A DNA stretch of 64,000 bases from Mycolicibacterium anyangense. GTDB lineage: Bacteria > Actinomycetota > Actinomycetes > Mycobacteriales > Mycobacteriaceae. The stretch covers positions 5,456,001-5,520,000 of the forward strand of contig NZ_AP022620.1 of assembly GCF_010731855.1 (NCBI RefSeq). The letters run 5' to 3'. Positions 9,768-17,370 of this stretch are shown piece after piece. Numbering within the stretch: the stretch's first letter is position 1; each line of letters opens with the position of its first letter. A program made the translations under genes and the position numbers. The notes below the pieces were generated by a model. The model saw nothing but the letters and a program-made list of their open reading frames with translations. It ran no database searches and was not told the DNA's origin.

Positions 9768-9812
9768 AGTGCACGCTGCGATGGCGCGTCGGTGTACAGA
9801 CACGCACGCTGT
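9752..9812. repeat. REP-like palindrome, right copy (inverted)
   Basis: Inverted homologue of the 8768-8828 repeat. Arms 9757-9766 and 9801-9810 pair with one mismatch; the outer 18 bases (9793-9810) exactly match the left copy on the other strand, and the inner arm shares CACTTSACGCACRCTCGC. It contains the stop codon of the nuclease-like gene (9765-9767) and may act as its transcription terminator. Confidence 0.78.
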
Positions 9813-9828
9813 TGGGGAAGGGGTTCGC

Positions 9829-10308
9829 TCAGCCCCCGTGGCCGGGGCCGATATTGCGGGCTGGGCGGGTCCGCAGGTCGTGGACGTACTCCGGCGGGGC
9901 GCCGGCGATCTCGGCGGCGTCGGCCATCACCCCGATGTAGCGGGCTGAGGGTAACCCGCCCTCCCAGGCGTCTACCACGTATAGCCAAGCCAGTACGGGA
10001 TCGGTTGTGGTGTCCGAGGATTCGCGGTCGATCCGGCAGCGGATCTTCTTGTGGAAGCCCAGCTCGGAGCCTTCCCAGCGATCCAGGGTCTCCTCGTCGG
10101 CCGGGGTCATGTCGTAGAGCACCACGAACACCTTGGCGTCGGGGTCTTCGACGAGGGTGGCCAGTGCGCCTTCCCAGCCGATGTCCTCACCGGCGAAGGT
10201 GAGCCGCCAGCCGTGCAGCCAGCCGGTACCCGCCATTGGGGAATGCGGTGCTCGCTCCAGCATTTGCTCTGGATGCATATTGGAGCCGTAGGCGGCGTAG
10301 AGCGGCAC
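9829..10308 (-). CDS. Gamma-glutamylcyclotransferase-fold (AIG2-like) protein
   Basis: A 159-residue protein opening with LYAAYGSNMHPEQM, the YGSN signature of the gamma-glutamylcyclotransferase/AIG2 fold, and with the acidic WEGSELGFHKK region where the catalytic glutamate lies in this family. It corresponds to M. tuberculosis Rv3304. Members of the family cyclise gamma-glutamyl amides, but the substrate of this group is not established. It starts with GTG at 10308, 6-7 bases after a TAGGCT -10 on the minus strand, and is divergent from lpdA across a 100-bp region filled by a tandem repeat. It converges on the nuclease gene with the right palindrome between them. Confidence 0.82.
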   Translation of the reverse strand: MPLYAAYGSNMHPEQMLERAPHSPMAGTGWLHGWRLTFAGEDIGWEGALATLVEDPDAKVFVVLYDMTPADEETLDRWEGSELGFHKKIRCRIDRESSDTTTDPVLAWLYVVDAWEGGLPSARYIGVMADAAEIAGAPPEYVHDLRTRPARNIGPGHGG

Positions 10309-10321
10309 GGGGCAAGCCTAA

Positions 10322-10402
10322 AGGCTCCGGCGGGCAGGAGCGCAGCGACCCGGGGGATTAGGCTCCGGCGGGCAGGAGCGCAGCGACCCGGGGGATTAGG
10401 CT
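10322..10402. repeat. 38-bp tandem repeat filling the divergent lpdA promoter region
   Basis: Two identical 38-bp units (10322-10359 and 10360-10397), then a partial third beginning AGGCTC. Each unit boundary regenerates a TAGGCT hexamer; the one at 10397-10402 is 6 bases before the lpdA GTG, and another sits at 10359-10364. A short palindrome, AGCCTAAAGGCT (10315-10326), overlaps the start and supplies the opposite-strand TAGGCT for the divergent gene. The duplication therefore appears to have copied the promoter. Confidence 0.75.
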
Positions 10403-10408
10403 CAGCGC

Positions 10409-11824
10409 GTGACGACGCGGATCGTGATCATCGGTGGTGGACCGGCCGGCTACGAGGCCGCCCTGGTGGCCGCGGGCCGCGGCAAGGAGGTCGCCGAGGT
10501 CACCGTCGTGGATTCCGACGGTATCGGCGGCGCCTGCGTGCTGTTCGACTGCGTGCCCTCCAAGACGTTCATCGCCTCCACCGGGGTGCGCACCGAGCTG
10601 CGTAGAGCCTCCGGCCTGGGCTTCGACATCGGCATCGACGACGCCAAGATCTCGCTGCCGCAGATCAACAACCGGGTCAAGACGCTGGCTCGCTCGCAGT
10701 CCGCCGATATCGGCTTCCAGCTGCTACGGGAGAAGGTCAATGTGGTCGCCGGGCGCGGCGAACTGATCGATGACGTGCCGGGAATGGCCCATCACCGTGT
10801 GAAAGTCACCACACCCGACGGCAAGGTGGGGGTGCTGAAGGCCGATGTGGTGCTGATCGCCACCGGCGCCAGCCCCCGGGTCCTGCCCAACGCCGTGCCC
10901 GACGGTGAGCGGATCCTGACCTGGCGCCAGCTCTACGACCTGCCGGATCTGCCGGAGCATCTGGTCATCGTGGGCTCGGGCGTCACCGGCGCGGAGTTCT
11001 GCAACGCCTACACCGAGCTCGGGGTGACGGTGACGGTGGTGGCCAGCCGCGACCAGATCCTCCCGCACGAGGACAGCGACGCCGCCGCGGTGCTCGAGGA
11101 GACCTTCGCCGAGCGCGGCGTGACGCTGGTGAAGAACGCCCGCGCCGATTCGGTGGTCCGCACGGCAGACGGGGTACGGGTCTCGCTGGCCGACGGCCGC
11201 ACCGTCGACGGCAGCCACGCCCTGATGACGGTCGGCTCGGTGCCCAACACCGGTGGGCTTGGGCTGGAACGGGTTGGCATCGAGCTCGGGCCGGGCAATT
11301 ACATTCCGGTGGACCGGGTGTCGCGGACCTCGGCATCGGGGATTTACGCCGCGGGCGACTGCACGGGCCTGCTGCCGCTCGCCTCGGTCGCCGCCATGCA
11401 GGGCCGCATCGCGATGTACCACGCCTTGGGCGAGGGGGTGGCTCCTATCCGGCTGCGCACCGTCGCGTCGGCCACCTTCACCCGTCCCGAGATCGCCGCG
11501 GTCGGGGTGCCGCAGTCGGCTATCGACGACGGTTCGGTGCCCGCCCGCACGATCATGCTGCCGTTGAACACCAACGCCAGGGCGAAGATGTCGCTGCTGA
11601 CCAAGGGCTTCGTGAAGATCTTCTGCCGGCCCGCCACCGGCGTGGTGATCGGCGGGGTGGTGGTGGCGCCGATCGCCTCCGAACTGATCCTGCCCATCGC
11701 GCTGGCGGTGCAGAACCGGATCTCGGTGACCGATCTGGCGCAGACGCTGTCGGTGTACCCGTCGCTGTCCGGTTCGATCGTCGAGGCCGCGCGGCGGCTG
11801 ATGGCCCACGACGATCTCGACTAG
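10409..11824 (+). CDS. lpdA: LpdA-type flavoprotein disulfide reductase / NAD(P)H quinone reductase
   Basis: A 471-residue two-dinucleotide-binding flavoprotein: FAD motif GGGPAGYEAALVAA at the N-terminus, NAD(P) motif GSGVTGAEF near residue 195, and the second FAD motif IYAAGDCTGLLPLA near 315. A redox pair Cys43-Cys48 is present in GGACVLFDCVPSK. The C-terminal His-Glu dyad of true lipoamide dehydrogenases is missing (VYPSLSGSI instead of HPTLSE), in keeping with the M. tuberculosis homologue Rv3303c, reported as a quinone reductase and not a lipoamide dehydrogenase. It starts with GTG, probably leaderless. It is followed 10 bp later by glpD2, as in M. tuberculosis. Confidence 0.92.
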   Translation: MTTRIVIIGGGPAGYEAALVAAGRGKEVAEVTVVDSDGIGGACVLFDCVPSKTFIASTGVRTELRRASGLGFDIGIDDAKISLPQINNRVKTLARSQSADIGFQLLREKVNVVAGRGELIDDVPGMAHHRVKVTTPDGKVGVLKADVVLIATGASPRVLPNAVPDGERILTWRQLYDLPDLPEHLVIVGSGVTGAEFCNAYTELGVTVTVVASRDQILPHEDSDAAAVLEETFAERGVTLVKNARADSVVRTADGVRVSLADGRTVDGSHALMTVGSVPNTGGLGLERVGIELGPGNYIPVDRVSRTSASGIYAAGDCTGLLPLASVAAMQGRIAMYHALGEGVAPIRLRTVASATFTRPEIAAVGVPQSAIDDGSVPARTIMLPLNTNARAKMSLLTKGFVKIFCRPATGVVIGGVVVAPIASELILPIALAVQNRISVTDLAQTLSVYPSLSGSIVEAARRLMAHDDLD

Positions 11825-11834
11825 CCTGGGGTTC

Positions 11835-13580
11835 ATGAGCGACCCGATCCTTCGACCGGGCAATGCCCAGACCGCCCTCGGGCCGTCGGAACGCGCGCAG
11901 GCCTGGGAACGGCTGGGTAGTGAGCAGTTCGACGTCATCGTCATCGGCGGTGGAGTCGTCGGCGCCGGTTGTGCCCTGGACGCCGCGACGCGAGGCCTCA
12001 AGGTGGCGCTGGTCGAGGCCCGCGATTTCGCCTCGGGTACCTCGAGCCGGAGCTCCAAGATGTTCCACGGCGGCCTGCGCTATCTCGAGCAGCTGGAGTT
12101 CGGCCTGGTGCGTGAGGCCCTGCACGAGCGGGAGCTGTCGCTGACCACGCTGGCGCCGCATCTGGTCAAGCCGCTGCCGTTCCTGTTCCCGCTGACCCAC
12201 CGCGGCTGGGAGCGGCCCTACATCGCGGCCGGCATCTTCCTCTACGACCAGCTCGGTGGCGCCAAATCCGTTCCGGCGCAAAAGCATTTGACCAAGTCCG
12301 GTGCGCTGCGGCTGGCGCCCGGGCTCAAGCGAAGTTCGCTGGTCGGTGGTATCCGCTACTACGACACCGTGGTCGACGACGCCCGCCACACCATGACCGT
12401 GGCTCGTACCGCCGCGCACTACGGCGCGGTGGTGCGCACCTCCACCCAGGTTGTCTCGCTGCTGCGCGAGGGCGACCGCGTGGTGGGAGTACGGATTCGT
12501 GATTCCGAGGACGGCGCGGTCACCGAGGTACGCGGGCATGTAGTGATCAACGCCACCGGGGTGTGGACCGACGAGATCCAGGCTCTGAGCAAGGAGCGCG
12601 GCCGGTTCCGGGTGCGGGCGTCCAAGGGTGTGCACATCGTGGTGCCGCGGGACCGCATCGTCAGTGAGGTTGCGATCATCCTGCGCACCGAGAAGTCGGT
12701 GCTGTTCGTCATCCCGTGGGGTACGCACTGGATCATCGGCACCACCGACACCGATTGGAACCTCGATCTGGCCCACCCGGCGGCCACCAAGGTCGACATC
12801 GACTACATCCTGAACACCGTCAACGCCGTACTGGCCACACCACTCACCCACGACGACATCGACGGGGTGTACGCCGGGTTGCGGCCCCTGCTGGCCGGGG
12901 AGAGCGAAGAGACCTCCAAGCTGTCCCGCGAGCATGCTGTCGCGGTGCCCTCGCCGGGTCTGGTCGCGATCGCGGGCGGCAAGTACACCACCTACCGGGT
13001 GATGGCCGAGGATGCCGTCGACGCCGCCGCCGAGTTCATTCCCACCCGGGTGGCGCCGTCGATCACCGAGAAGGTGCCGCTGATGGGTGCCGACGGCTAT
13101 TTTGCGCTGGTCAACCAGACCCAGAGCGTCGGCGCGCGTTACGGACTGCACCCCTACCGGGTGCGTCATCTGCTGGATCGCTACGGCTCGCTGATCGGCG
13201 AGGTGCTGCAGCTGGCTGCCGACCGGCCGGAGTTGCTCGAACCGATCACCGACGCCCCGGTGTATCTGAAGGTGGAGGCGGCCTACGCCGCGGCCGCCGA
13301 GGGTGCGTTGCACCTGGAGGACATCCTGGCCCGCCGGATGCGGATCTCGATCGAATACCCGCACCGCGGGGTGGACTGTGCCCGCGAGGTGGCCGAGGTG
13401 GTGGCGCCGATCCTGGGCTGGAGCGTGCAGGACGTCGACCGCGAGGTCGCGACGTATCAGGCACGGGTGGAGGCCGAAGTCCTCTCGCAACGCCAGCCCG
13501 ACGACGCCTCGGCCGATGCGCTGCGGGCGGCCGCTCCGGAGGCCCGCGCCGAGATTCTCGAGCCCGTGCCGCTGACGTGA
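11835..13580 (+). CDS. glpD2: Glycerol-3-phosphate dehydrogenase, FAD-dependent
   Basis: A 581-residue membrane-associated flavoenzyme oxidising glycerol 3-phosphate to dihydroxyacetone phosphate and passing electrons to the quinone pool. Visible are the FAD-binding VIGGGVVGAGCALDAATRG, the GTSSRSSKMFHGGLRYLEQ signature, GVHIVVPRDRI, TDTDWN and the C-terminal alpha-helical cap (residues ~400-560). A TAGCCT -10 overlaps the lpdA stop and is 7 bases before the ATG, so glpD2 probably has its own leaderless promoter besides read-through. Its stop overlaps the next gene by GTGA. Pairing with a quinone-reactive flavoprotein suggests a shared respiratory role. Confidence 0.94.
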   Translation: MSDPILRPGNAQTALGPSERAQAWERLGSEQFDVIVIGGGVVGAGCALDAATRGLKVALVEARDFASGTSSRSSKMFHGGLRYLEQLEFGLVREALHERELSLTTLAPHLVKPLPFLFPLTHRGWERPYIAAGIFLYDQLGGAKSVPAQKHLTKSGALRLAPGLKRSSLVGGIRYYDTVVDDARHTMTVARTAAHYGAVVRTSTQVVSLLREGDRVVGVRIRDSEDGAVTEVRGHVVINATGVWTDEIQALSKERGRFRVRASKGVHIVVPRDRIVSEVAIILRTEKSVLFVIPWGTHWIIGTTDTDWNLDLAHPAATKVDIDYILNTVNAVLATPLTHDDIDGVYAGLRPLLAGESEETSKLSREHAVAVPSPGLVAIAGGKYTTYRVMAEDAVDAAAEFIPTRVAPSITEKVPLMGADGYFALVNQTQSVGARYGLHPYRVRHLLDRYGSLIGEVLQLAADRPELLEPITDAPVYLKVEAAYAAAAEGALHLEDILARRMRISIEYPHRGVDCAREVAEVVAPILGWSVQDVDREVATYQARVEAEVLSQRQPDDASADALRAAAPEARAEILEPVPLT

Positions 13581-14437
13581 GCCGACGCCCCGCCCCGTTG
13601 CCCGTGCGCGACGGCCTGGGGCCGGCGCGGCTTGCGCTGCATGGCGGCAACGTCGCCGACGAGTTCGAGCGACGGTTCGGTGCCGACGCCAGGGCCAAGG
13701 TCCTTGCCGGTGAGGTGGTCGACGCCGACGGTGTGGTGATCGACGCGACGACGACGCTGCCCGCCGGGGCGCACGTGTATCACTACCGCGAGCTTCCCGA
13801 CGAAGTCGTGGTGCCCTTCGAGATCCCGGTGCTCTACCGCGACGACGACATCCTCGTGGTCGACAAGCCGCACTTCCTGGCCACGATGCCACGCGGCGGT
13901 CATGTCGCGCAGACCGCACTGGTGCGATTGCGTCGCGATCTCGACCTTCCCGAGCTGAGTCCGGCGCACCGGCTGGACCGGTTGACGGCCGGGGTGCTGC
14001 TGTTCACCGTGCGACCGCAGGTGCGTGGCGCCTACCAGACGATGTTCGCGCGCGGCGAGGTTCGCAAAACCTATCTGGCGTGCTCCTCTGGGACCGCCGA
14101 CGTGGACTTCCCGACAGTGGTGCGAAGTCGAATCGTCAAGCATCGCGGTCAATTACAAGCCTACGAGGAACCGGGTGAGCCCAATGCCGAGACGGCTATC
14201 GAGGCGCTCGGCGACGGGCTGTACCGGCTGGCGCCGCGGACCGGGCGCACCCATCAACTGCGGGTACACATGGCCTCGCTGGGCCTGCCGATCGACAATG
14301 ACCCGCTGTACCCGAGCGTGCGGGAGGTGGCCGCCGACGACTTCTCGGCGCCGCTGAAACTGCTGGCGCATCGGCTGGAGTTCGATGATCCGCGCACCGG
14401 AGAGCGCCGGTGTTTTGTCAGCTCAGCTCGACTGTAG
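13577..14437 (+). CDS. RluA-family pseudouridine synthase
   Basis: A 286-residue RNA pseudouridine synthase. The catalytic motif HRLDRLTAGVLLF carries the essential aspartate, and the RTGRTHQLRVHMASLGLPI segment and DPLYP follow at the expected distance. The N-terminus (residues 1-90) lacks an obvious S4 domain. The GTG at 13577 overlaps the glpD2 stop; longer frames lie inside glpD2. It corresponds to Rv3300c. In M. tuberculosis I recall phoY1 (Rv3301c) between it and glpD2, and that gene is absent here. The RNA target is unknown. Its 3' end overlaps the araC-type gene by 15 bp. Confidence 0.9.
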   Translation: MSRRPAPLPVRDGLGPARLALHGGNVADEFERRFGADARAKVLAGEVVDADGVVIDATTTLPAGAHVYHYRELPDEVVVPFEIPVLYRDDDILVVDKPHFLATMPRGGHVAQTALVRLRRDLDLPELSPAHRLDRLTAGVLLFTVRPQVRGAYQTMFARGEVRKTYLACSSGTADVDFPTVVRSRIVKHRGQLQAYEEPGEPNAETAIEALGDGLYRLAPRTGRTHQLRVHMASLGLPIDNDPLYPSVREVAADDFSAPLKLLAHRLEFDDPRTGERRCFVSSARL

Positions 14438-15424
14438 TTGCTTTCGGTAGGCGGCCGGCCCGCTGCCGAACCACCGGTAGCAGGATCGGGTGAGCACGCT
14501 CTGTTCGGCGTAGCCGAGCTCACGGGACAAGTGCGCCAACGTTATTCGGGTGTCTCGCAGGTATCGCTGCGCCAGGGTGCGGCGAACCTCGTCGACGATT
14601 CCGGCGAAGGTGGTGCCGTCGGCGGCCAGCCGGCGCTGCAATGCCTTGGGGTGCAGGCTCAGTTGCTCGGCGATCAGCTCCAGGGTCACCTGACCGCTGG
14701 GCAGCAGCTGGCCGACCAGGGTGCGTACCGAGGCGACGGTCCGTGGCTCGGCCGAGGTGATGCTGGTCAGATAGTCGACCACCGCATCGTGGGCGAGCTT
14801 GTCCCGCTGCAGTGGACGGGCCAGGTCGACTGTCCGGACCGTGAAACCCATTGCCCTGCAGGCAAAGAGTGGTCGGCAACTGAAGTACTGGCGGTATTCC
14901 TCGGCGTCGCACAGCGGCTCGTGCGGGATGTGCACCGACAGCGGGGTGTACTGCGCGCCGAGCAGGAATCGCAGGACGCGCAGGGTGACGCCCAGTGACA
15001 GCTCACTGCCCTGCGGATGCGCGAGCAGGTCGACGCCCGGCATCAGGTACTCGATGAAGGTGCAGTCCGGGTCGGCCAGCGTGACGGTGCGCAGGCTGAT
15101 CACCGGGCTGTAGGCCGACAGGAAGTTCTCGAAGACCCGCAGCGCATCGCTGACGGAGGCGGCGGTGCGGGCGGCTACTCCGACCGGGCCGAGGATGTCG
15201 ATGCCTTGGAGCGTGGCCAGCCGGCGGCCGAAGTCCAGCGTGCCGGTTTCGATCGCAGCCGATTCGATGACGGCAGCGACCCGTGACATCGGCACGAAGA
15301 CGTCGTGCCGCCCGACTGCATTCGGATCGATCCCGGCCGCTGCCAGCAGCGCCGCCGGATCGCCGCCCAGCTGGCTGACCAGCTTCGGGTAGTTCGACAG
15401 CGATGTGCCGCGCACGATCGTCAT
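14423..15424 (-). CDS. AraC-family regulator with arabinose-binding-like N-terminal domain
   Basis: A 333-residue regulator of the OruR/ArgR-like AraC group common in mycobacteria: an N-terminal PF12625-type sensor domain (about residues 15-190, with HDVFVPMSRVAAVIE and LDFGRRLA) and two C-terminal helix-turn-helix motifs (LTLELIAEQLSLHPKALQRRLAADG and THLSRELGYAEQSVLTRSCYRWFG-like segments). The ATG at 15424 is preferred over an upstream GTG because the -35-like TTGACA lies inside the longer frame. It is divergent from a hydrolase gene, its probable target. The inducer is unknown. Confidence 0.87.
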   Translation of the reverse strand: MTIVRGTSLSNYPKLVSQLGGDPAALLAAAGIDPNAVGRHDVFVPMSRVAAVIESAAIETGTLDFGRRLATLQGIDILGPVGVAARTAASVSDALRVFENFLSAYSPVISLRTVTLADPDCTFIEYLMPGVDLLAHPQGSELSLGVTLRVLRFLLGAQYTPLSVHIPHEPLCDAEEYRQYFSCRPLFACRAMGFTVRTVDLARPLQRDKLAHDAVVDYLTSITSAEPRTVASVRTLVGQLLPSGQVTLELIAEQLSLHPKALQRRLAADGTTFAGIVDEVRRTLAQRYLRDTRITLAHLSRELGYAEQSVLTRSCYRWFGSGPAAYRKQLQSS

Positions 15425-15431
15425 GTCCTCA

Positions 15432-15460
15432 AATGTGAAATTTGCGTCGCGGATTGTCAA
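15432..15460 (-). promoter_or_regulatory. Candidate SigA-type promoter of the araC-type gene
   Basis: On the minus strand TTGACA (15460-15455) is followed after 17 bases by CACATT (15437-15432), 7 bases before the ATG at 15424. The -35 is perfect; the -10 is weak (second A and last T conserved), fitting an activator-dependent or autoregulated promoter. Confidence 0.4.
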
Positions 15461-15486
15461 GGCCACCGGGGTGCGAGTGCGGCACC

Positions 15487-16374
15487 ATGGCCTACATGAG
15501 CCGGATCGACACCCATCGCATGACGATCGACGGCCTCACCACCTCGGTGTTGGTGGGCGGCCCGCAGAGCACGGGTGAGGCGGTGCTCTTCGTCCACGGC
15601 AATCCGGATTCCGGATCCGACTGGATGCCGTTGCTGCGTCACGTCGCTGGGTTCGCACCCGTCGTCGCCCCCGATCTCCCTGGCTTCGGTGCCTGCGATG
15701 CCCGGGCCGATGGTGACTACACGCTGGCGGGTTATGCGCGCTTCCTCGACGGTGTGGTCCGGCAGCTCGGCATCACCCGGGTTCATCTGGTCGCCCACGA
15801 CTTCGGCGGCCCGTTCGCCCTCACCTGGGCTGCCGACCACCCGGACCAGGTCGGCAGCGTGACGCTGCTCAATACCGGTGTGCTGCTGGGCTATCGCTGG
15901 CATCGGATGGCCCGGATCTGGCGCACGCCCGTGCTCGGCGAGTTCGTGATGCGACGGACCAGCCTGCGTACTGCGCGCGCTGCCCTCGGCCGGGAGAATC
16001 CCGGGCTGCCGTCCGATTGGGTGGACACCGTGGCCCGGCACCTGGTGCCGGCGAAGACGAAGGCCGCGGTGCTCAGGCTCTACCGTTCCACCCGGGTTGA
16101 CGAGGCCGGGGGCTTGGCGGCGCGGCTGTCCGCTGCCGATCACGACGCCTTGGTGGTCTATGGCGGCGCCGACCGCTACATCCCCGTCGAGCAGGCGTAC
16201 CGGCAGACAGCGGCTTTCCCGCGGGCCGCGATCCACGTCCTGCCCGATGTGGGGCACTGGCCGTGGCTCGAACAGCCACTCCAGGTCGCCGAGCTGGTGG
16301 TGCCGTTTCTGCGGCAACGCATCGGCGCCCTCTCGACGTCCGACACCTCACCACAACAAGGAGATTCACTGTGA
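15487..16374 (+). CDS. Alpha/beta hydrolase with aspartate nucleophile
   Basis: A 295-residue alpha/beta-hydrolase. The oxyanion region is VHGNPDSGSDW, the nucleophile elbow is AHDFGGPF with aspartate as nucleophile, the acid is probably in YGGADRYIP and the histidine is in DVGHWPWLEQP. An Asp nucleophile with this motif set points to haloalkane dehalogenase or epoxide hydrolase-type chemistry rather than an esterase; the substrate is unknown. The start could be the ATG at 15487 or at 15496. Its stop overlaps the DUF1330 gene (GTGA), and it is divergent from the araC-type regulator, suggesting a small inducible catabolic operon. Confidence 0.83.
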   Translation: MAYMSRIDTHRMTIDGLTTSVLVGGPQSTGEAVLFVHGNPDSGSDWMPLLRHVAGFAPVVAPDLPGFGACDARADGDYTLAGYARFLDGVVRQLGITRVHLVAHDFGGPFALTWAADHPDQVGSVTLLNTGVLLGYRWHRMARIWRTPVLGEFVMRRTSLRTARAALGRENPGLPSDWVDTVARHLVPAKTKAAVLRLYRSTRVDEAGGLAARLSAADHDALVVYGGADRYIPVEQAYRQTAAFPRAAIHVLPDVGHWPWLEQPLQVAELVVPFLRQRIGALSTSDTSPQQGDSL

Positions 16375-16751
16375 CCAACGCCGTCGACAACCGCCCCGTC
16401 AACCTCAAGGCATTCGCGAACCTGCCGGCCGACAAGCCGGTGGTGATGATCAACCTGCTCCGCTTCCACGAAGGCGACGGACTGCAGAATTACCTGACCT
16501 ATACCCGCGAGGTGCAGCCGCACCTGGATCGGGTGGGCGGTACCGTCCGCTATGCGGGCACCAACCCGCACAACGTCATCGGGGACGGCGACCGCCCGTG
16601 GTGGGACGCCATCCTCGTGGTCGAGTACCCGTCTCCGGAGGCCTTCGTCGACATGGTGCGTGATCCGGGCTACCAGAAGGTGCACGAGCATCGCGCCGCA
16701 GCGCTGGAGCAGGGCGATCTGGTGGCCACCTCGCAGTGGGTGCTCGGCTGA
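16371..16751 (+). CDS. DUF1330 domain protein
   Basis: A 126-residue protein with the DUF1330 dimeric alpha+beta-barrel (ferredoxin-like) fold features: VVMINLLRFHEGDGLQNYLTYTREV at the start, WWDAILVVEYPSPEAFVDMVRDPGYQKV in the middle. Family members have no established activity, though related barrels are small monooxygenases or isomerases. The GTG at 16371 overlaps the hydrolase stop and is preceded by a good Shine-Dalgarno (AAGGAG). Operon membership suggests it acts on the same compound as the hydrolase. Confidence 0.82.
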   Translation: MTNAVDNRPVNLKAFANLPADKPVVMINLLRFHEGDGLQNYLTYTREVQPHLDRVGGTVRYAGTNPHNVIGDGDRPWWDAILVVEYPSPEAFVDMVRDPGYQKVHEHRAAALEQGDLVATSQWVLG

Positions 16752-16771
16752 AAGGCCGCAATGCCCTGGCG

Positions 16772-16791
16772 GCTGTGGCTTTAGGCCCCTA
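16772..16791 (+). promoter_or_regulatory. Weak DosR-box-like sequence upstream of the DUF1269 gene
   Basis: The core GTGGCTTTAGGCCC (16775-16788) matches 11 of 14 positions of the DosR core GGGACTWWAGTCCC; the flanks match poorly. It lies about 35 bp before the ATG at 16825. A second dyad, CGTGA-N6-TCACG (16801-16816), sits between it and the start. Either could regulate the gene; the match was found by eye. Confidence 0.28.
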
Positions 16792-16824
16792 CCCGACCAT
16801 CGTGATCTACGTCACGATGAATGG

Positions 16825-17370
16825 ATGGACGACGACCACGAGCTGATCCTCGTTGCGGCCTATGCCGATCTCGACCGGGCCCGGGCTGATTTCCGGGAGC
16901 TGGAGAAGCGGATCAAGCACGGCATGGAGTTGCGCGCGGCCGCCCTGATCACCAAGGACGACGAGGATCAGCCGCACGTCGTCGAAGCGCGCAACCGGCA
17001 CGGCCGCGTCGGTGCCGGCATCGGCGCCGGCCTGGGGTTGCTGGTGGGACTGTTCCTTCCGCCGGTGGGTCTGGGTGTGGTGATCGGCGGTGCGGCCGGC
17101 GCAGTGGTTGCCTCGTTCGCCGAGCACGAGTTGCGGACCGGACTGCGCCACGAGATCGGGGCGGCGCTGGAGGCCGGCACCGGTGTGGTGATCGCAGCGG
17201 TGTACCCGAATGGCCGGGTGCCCGTCGAGCTGACGCTGTCCCGGTCGACGAAGACGACGGCGGTGCGGATGGACAGGTCGACCATCAACACCCTCGAGGA
17301 CGAGGTGGCCAAGGTGATGACCGAGATCGGTCACCCGATCAGCGCTGGCACGACGGACACCAGTAGGTGA
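16825..17370 (+). CDS. DUF1269 family membrane-associated protein
   Basis: A 181-residue protein. Residues 1-55 form a soluble alpha/beta segment ([18 protein letters not shown]), followed by one long glycine-rich hydrophobic stretch ([20 protein letters not shown] and the next 20 residues) that probably inserts in the membrane as a glycine-zipper hairpin, then a second soluble region. This architecture matches DUF1269, whose members are often stress-linked but have no known activity. I used the ATG at 16825. The gene is preceded by candidate DosR- and CRP-like sites. Its 3' end overlaps nei by 32 bp on the opposite strand. Confidence 0.8.
   Translation: MDDDHELILVAAYADLDRARADFRELEKRIKHGMELRAAALITKDDEDQPHVVEARNRHGRVGAGIGAGLGLLVGLFLPPVGLGVVIGGAAGAVVASFAEHELRTGLRHEIGAALEAGTGVVIAAVYPNGRVPVELTLSRSTKTTAVRMDRSTINTLEDEVAKVMTEIGHPISAGTTDTSR

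Larger units (their letters stand above)
8766..9812 (+). mobile_element. Candidate non-autonomous or domesticated element: nuclease gene between inverted REP-like repeats
   Basis: A 1.05-kb unit consisting of a ~60-bp palindromic repeat, one nuclease-like gene, and a second, inverted copy of the same repeat. The outer 18 bases of the two copies are identical (8771-8788 and 9793-9810). The right copy overlaps the gene's stop codon. There is no transposase or recombinase in the unit. The layout resembles REP-flanked RAYT genes of gammaproteobacteria, but the protein here is a different family. I did not identify target-site duplications. Confidence 0.45.

Noticed and set aside
8766..9812. Classical insertion sequence
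   Set aside because: Inverted repeats are present but there is no DDE, HUH or serine/tyrosine recombinase, and I could not see target-site duplications.
10322..10402. CRISPR-like direct repeats
   Set aside because: Only two contiguous 38-bp units and a fragment, with no spacers and no cas genes.
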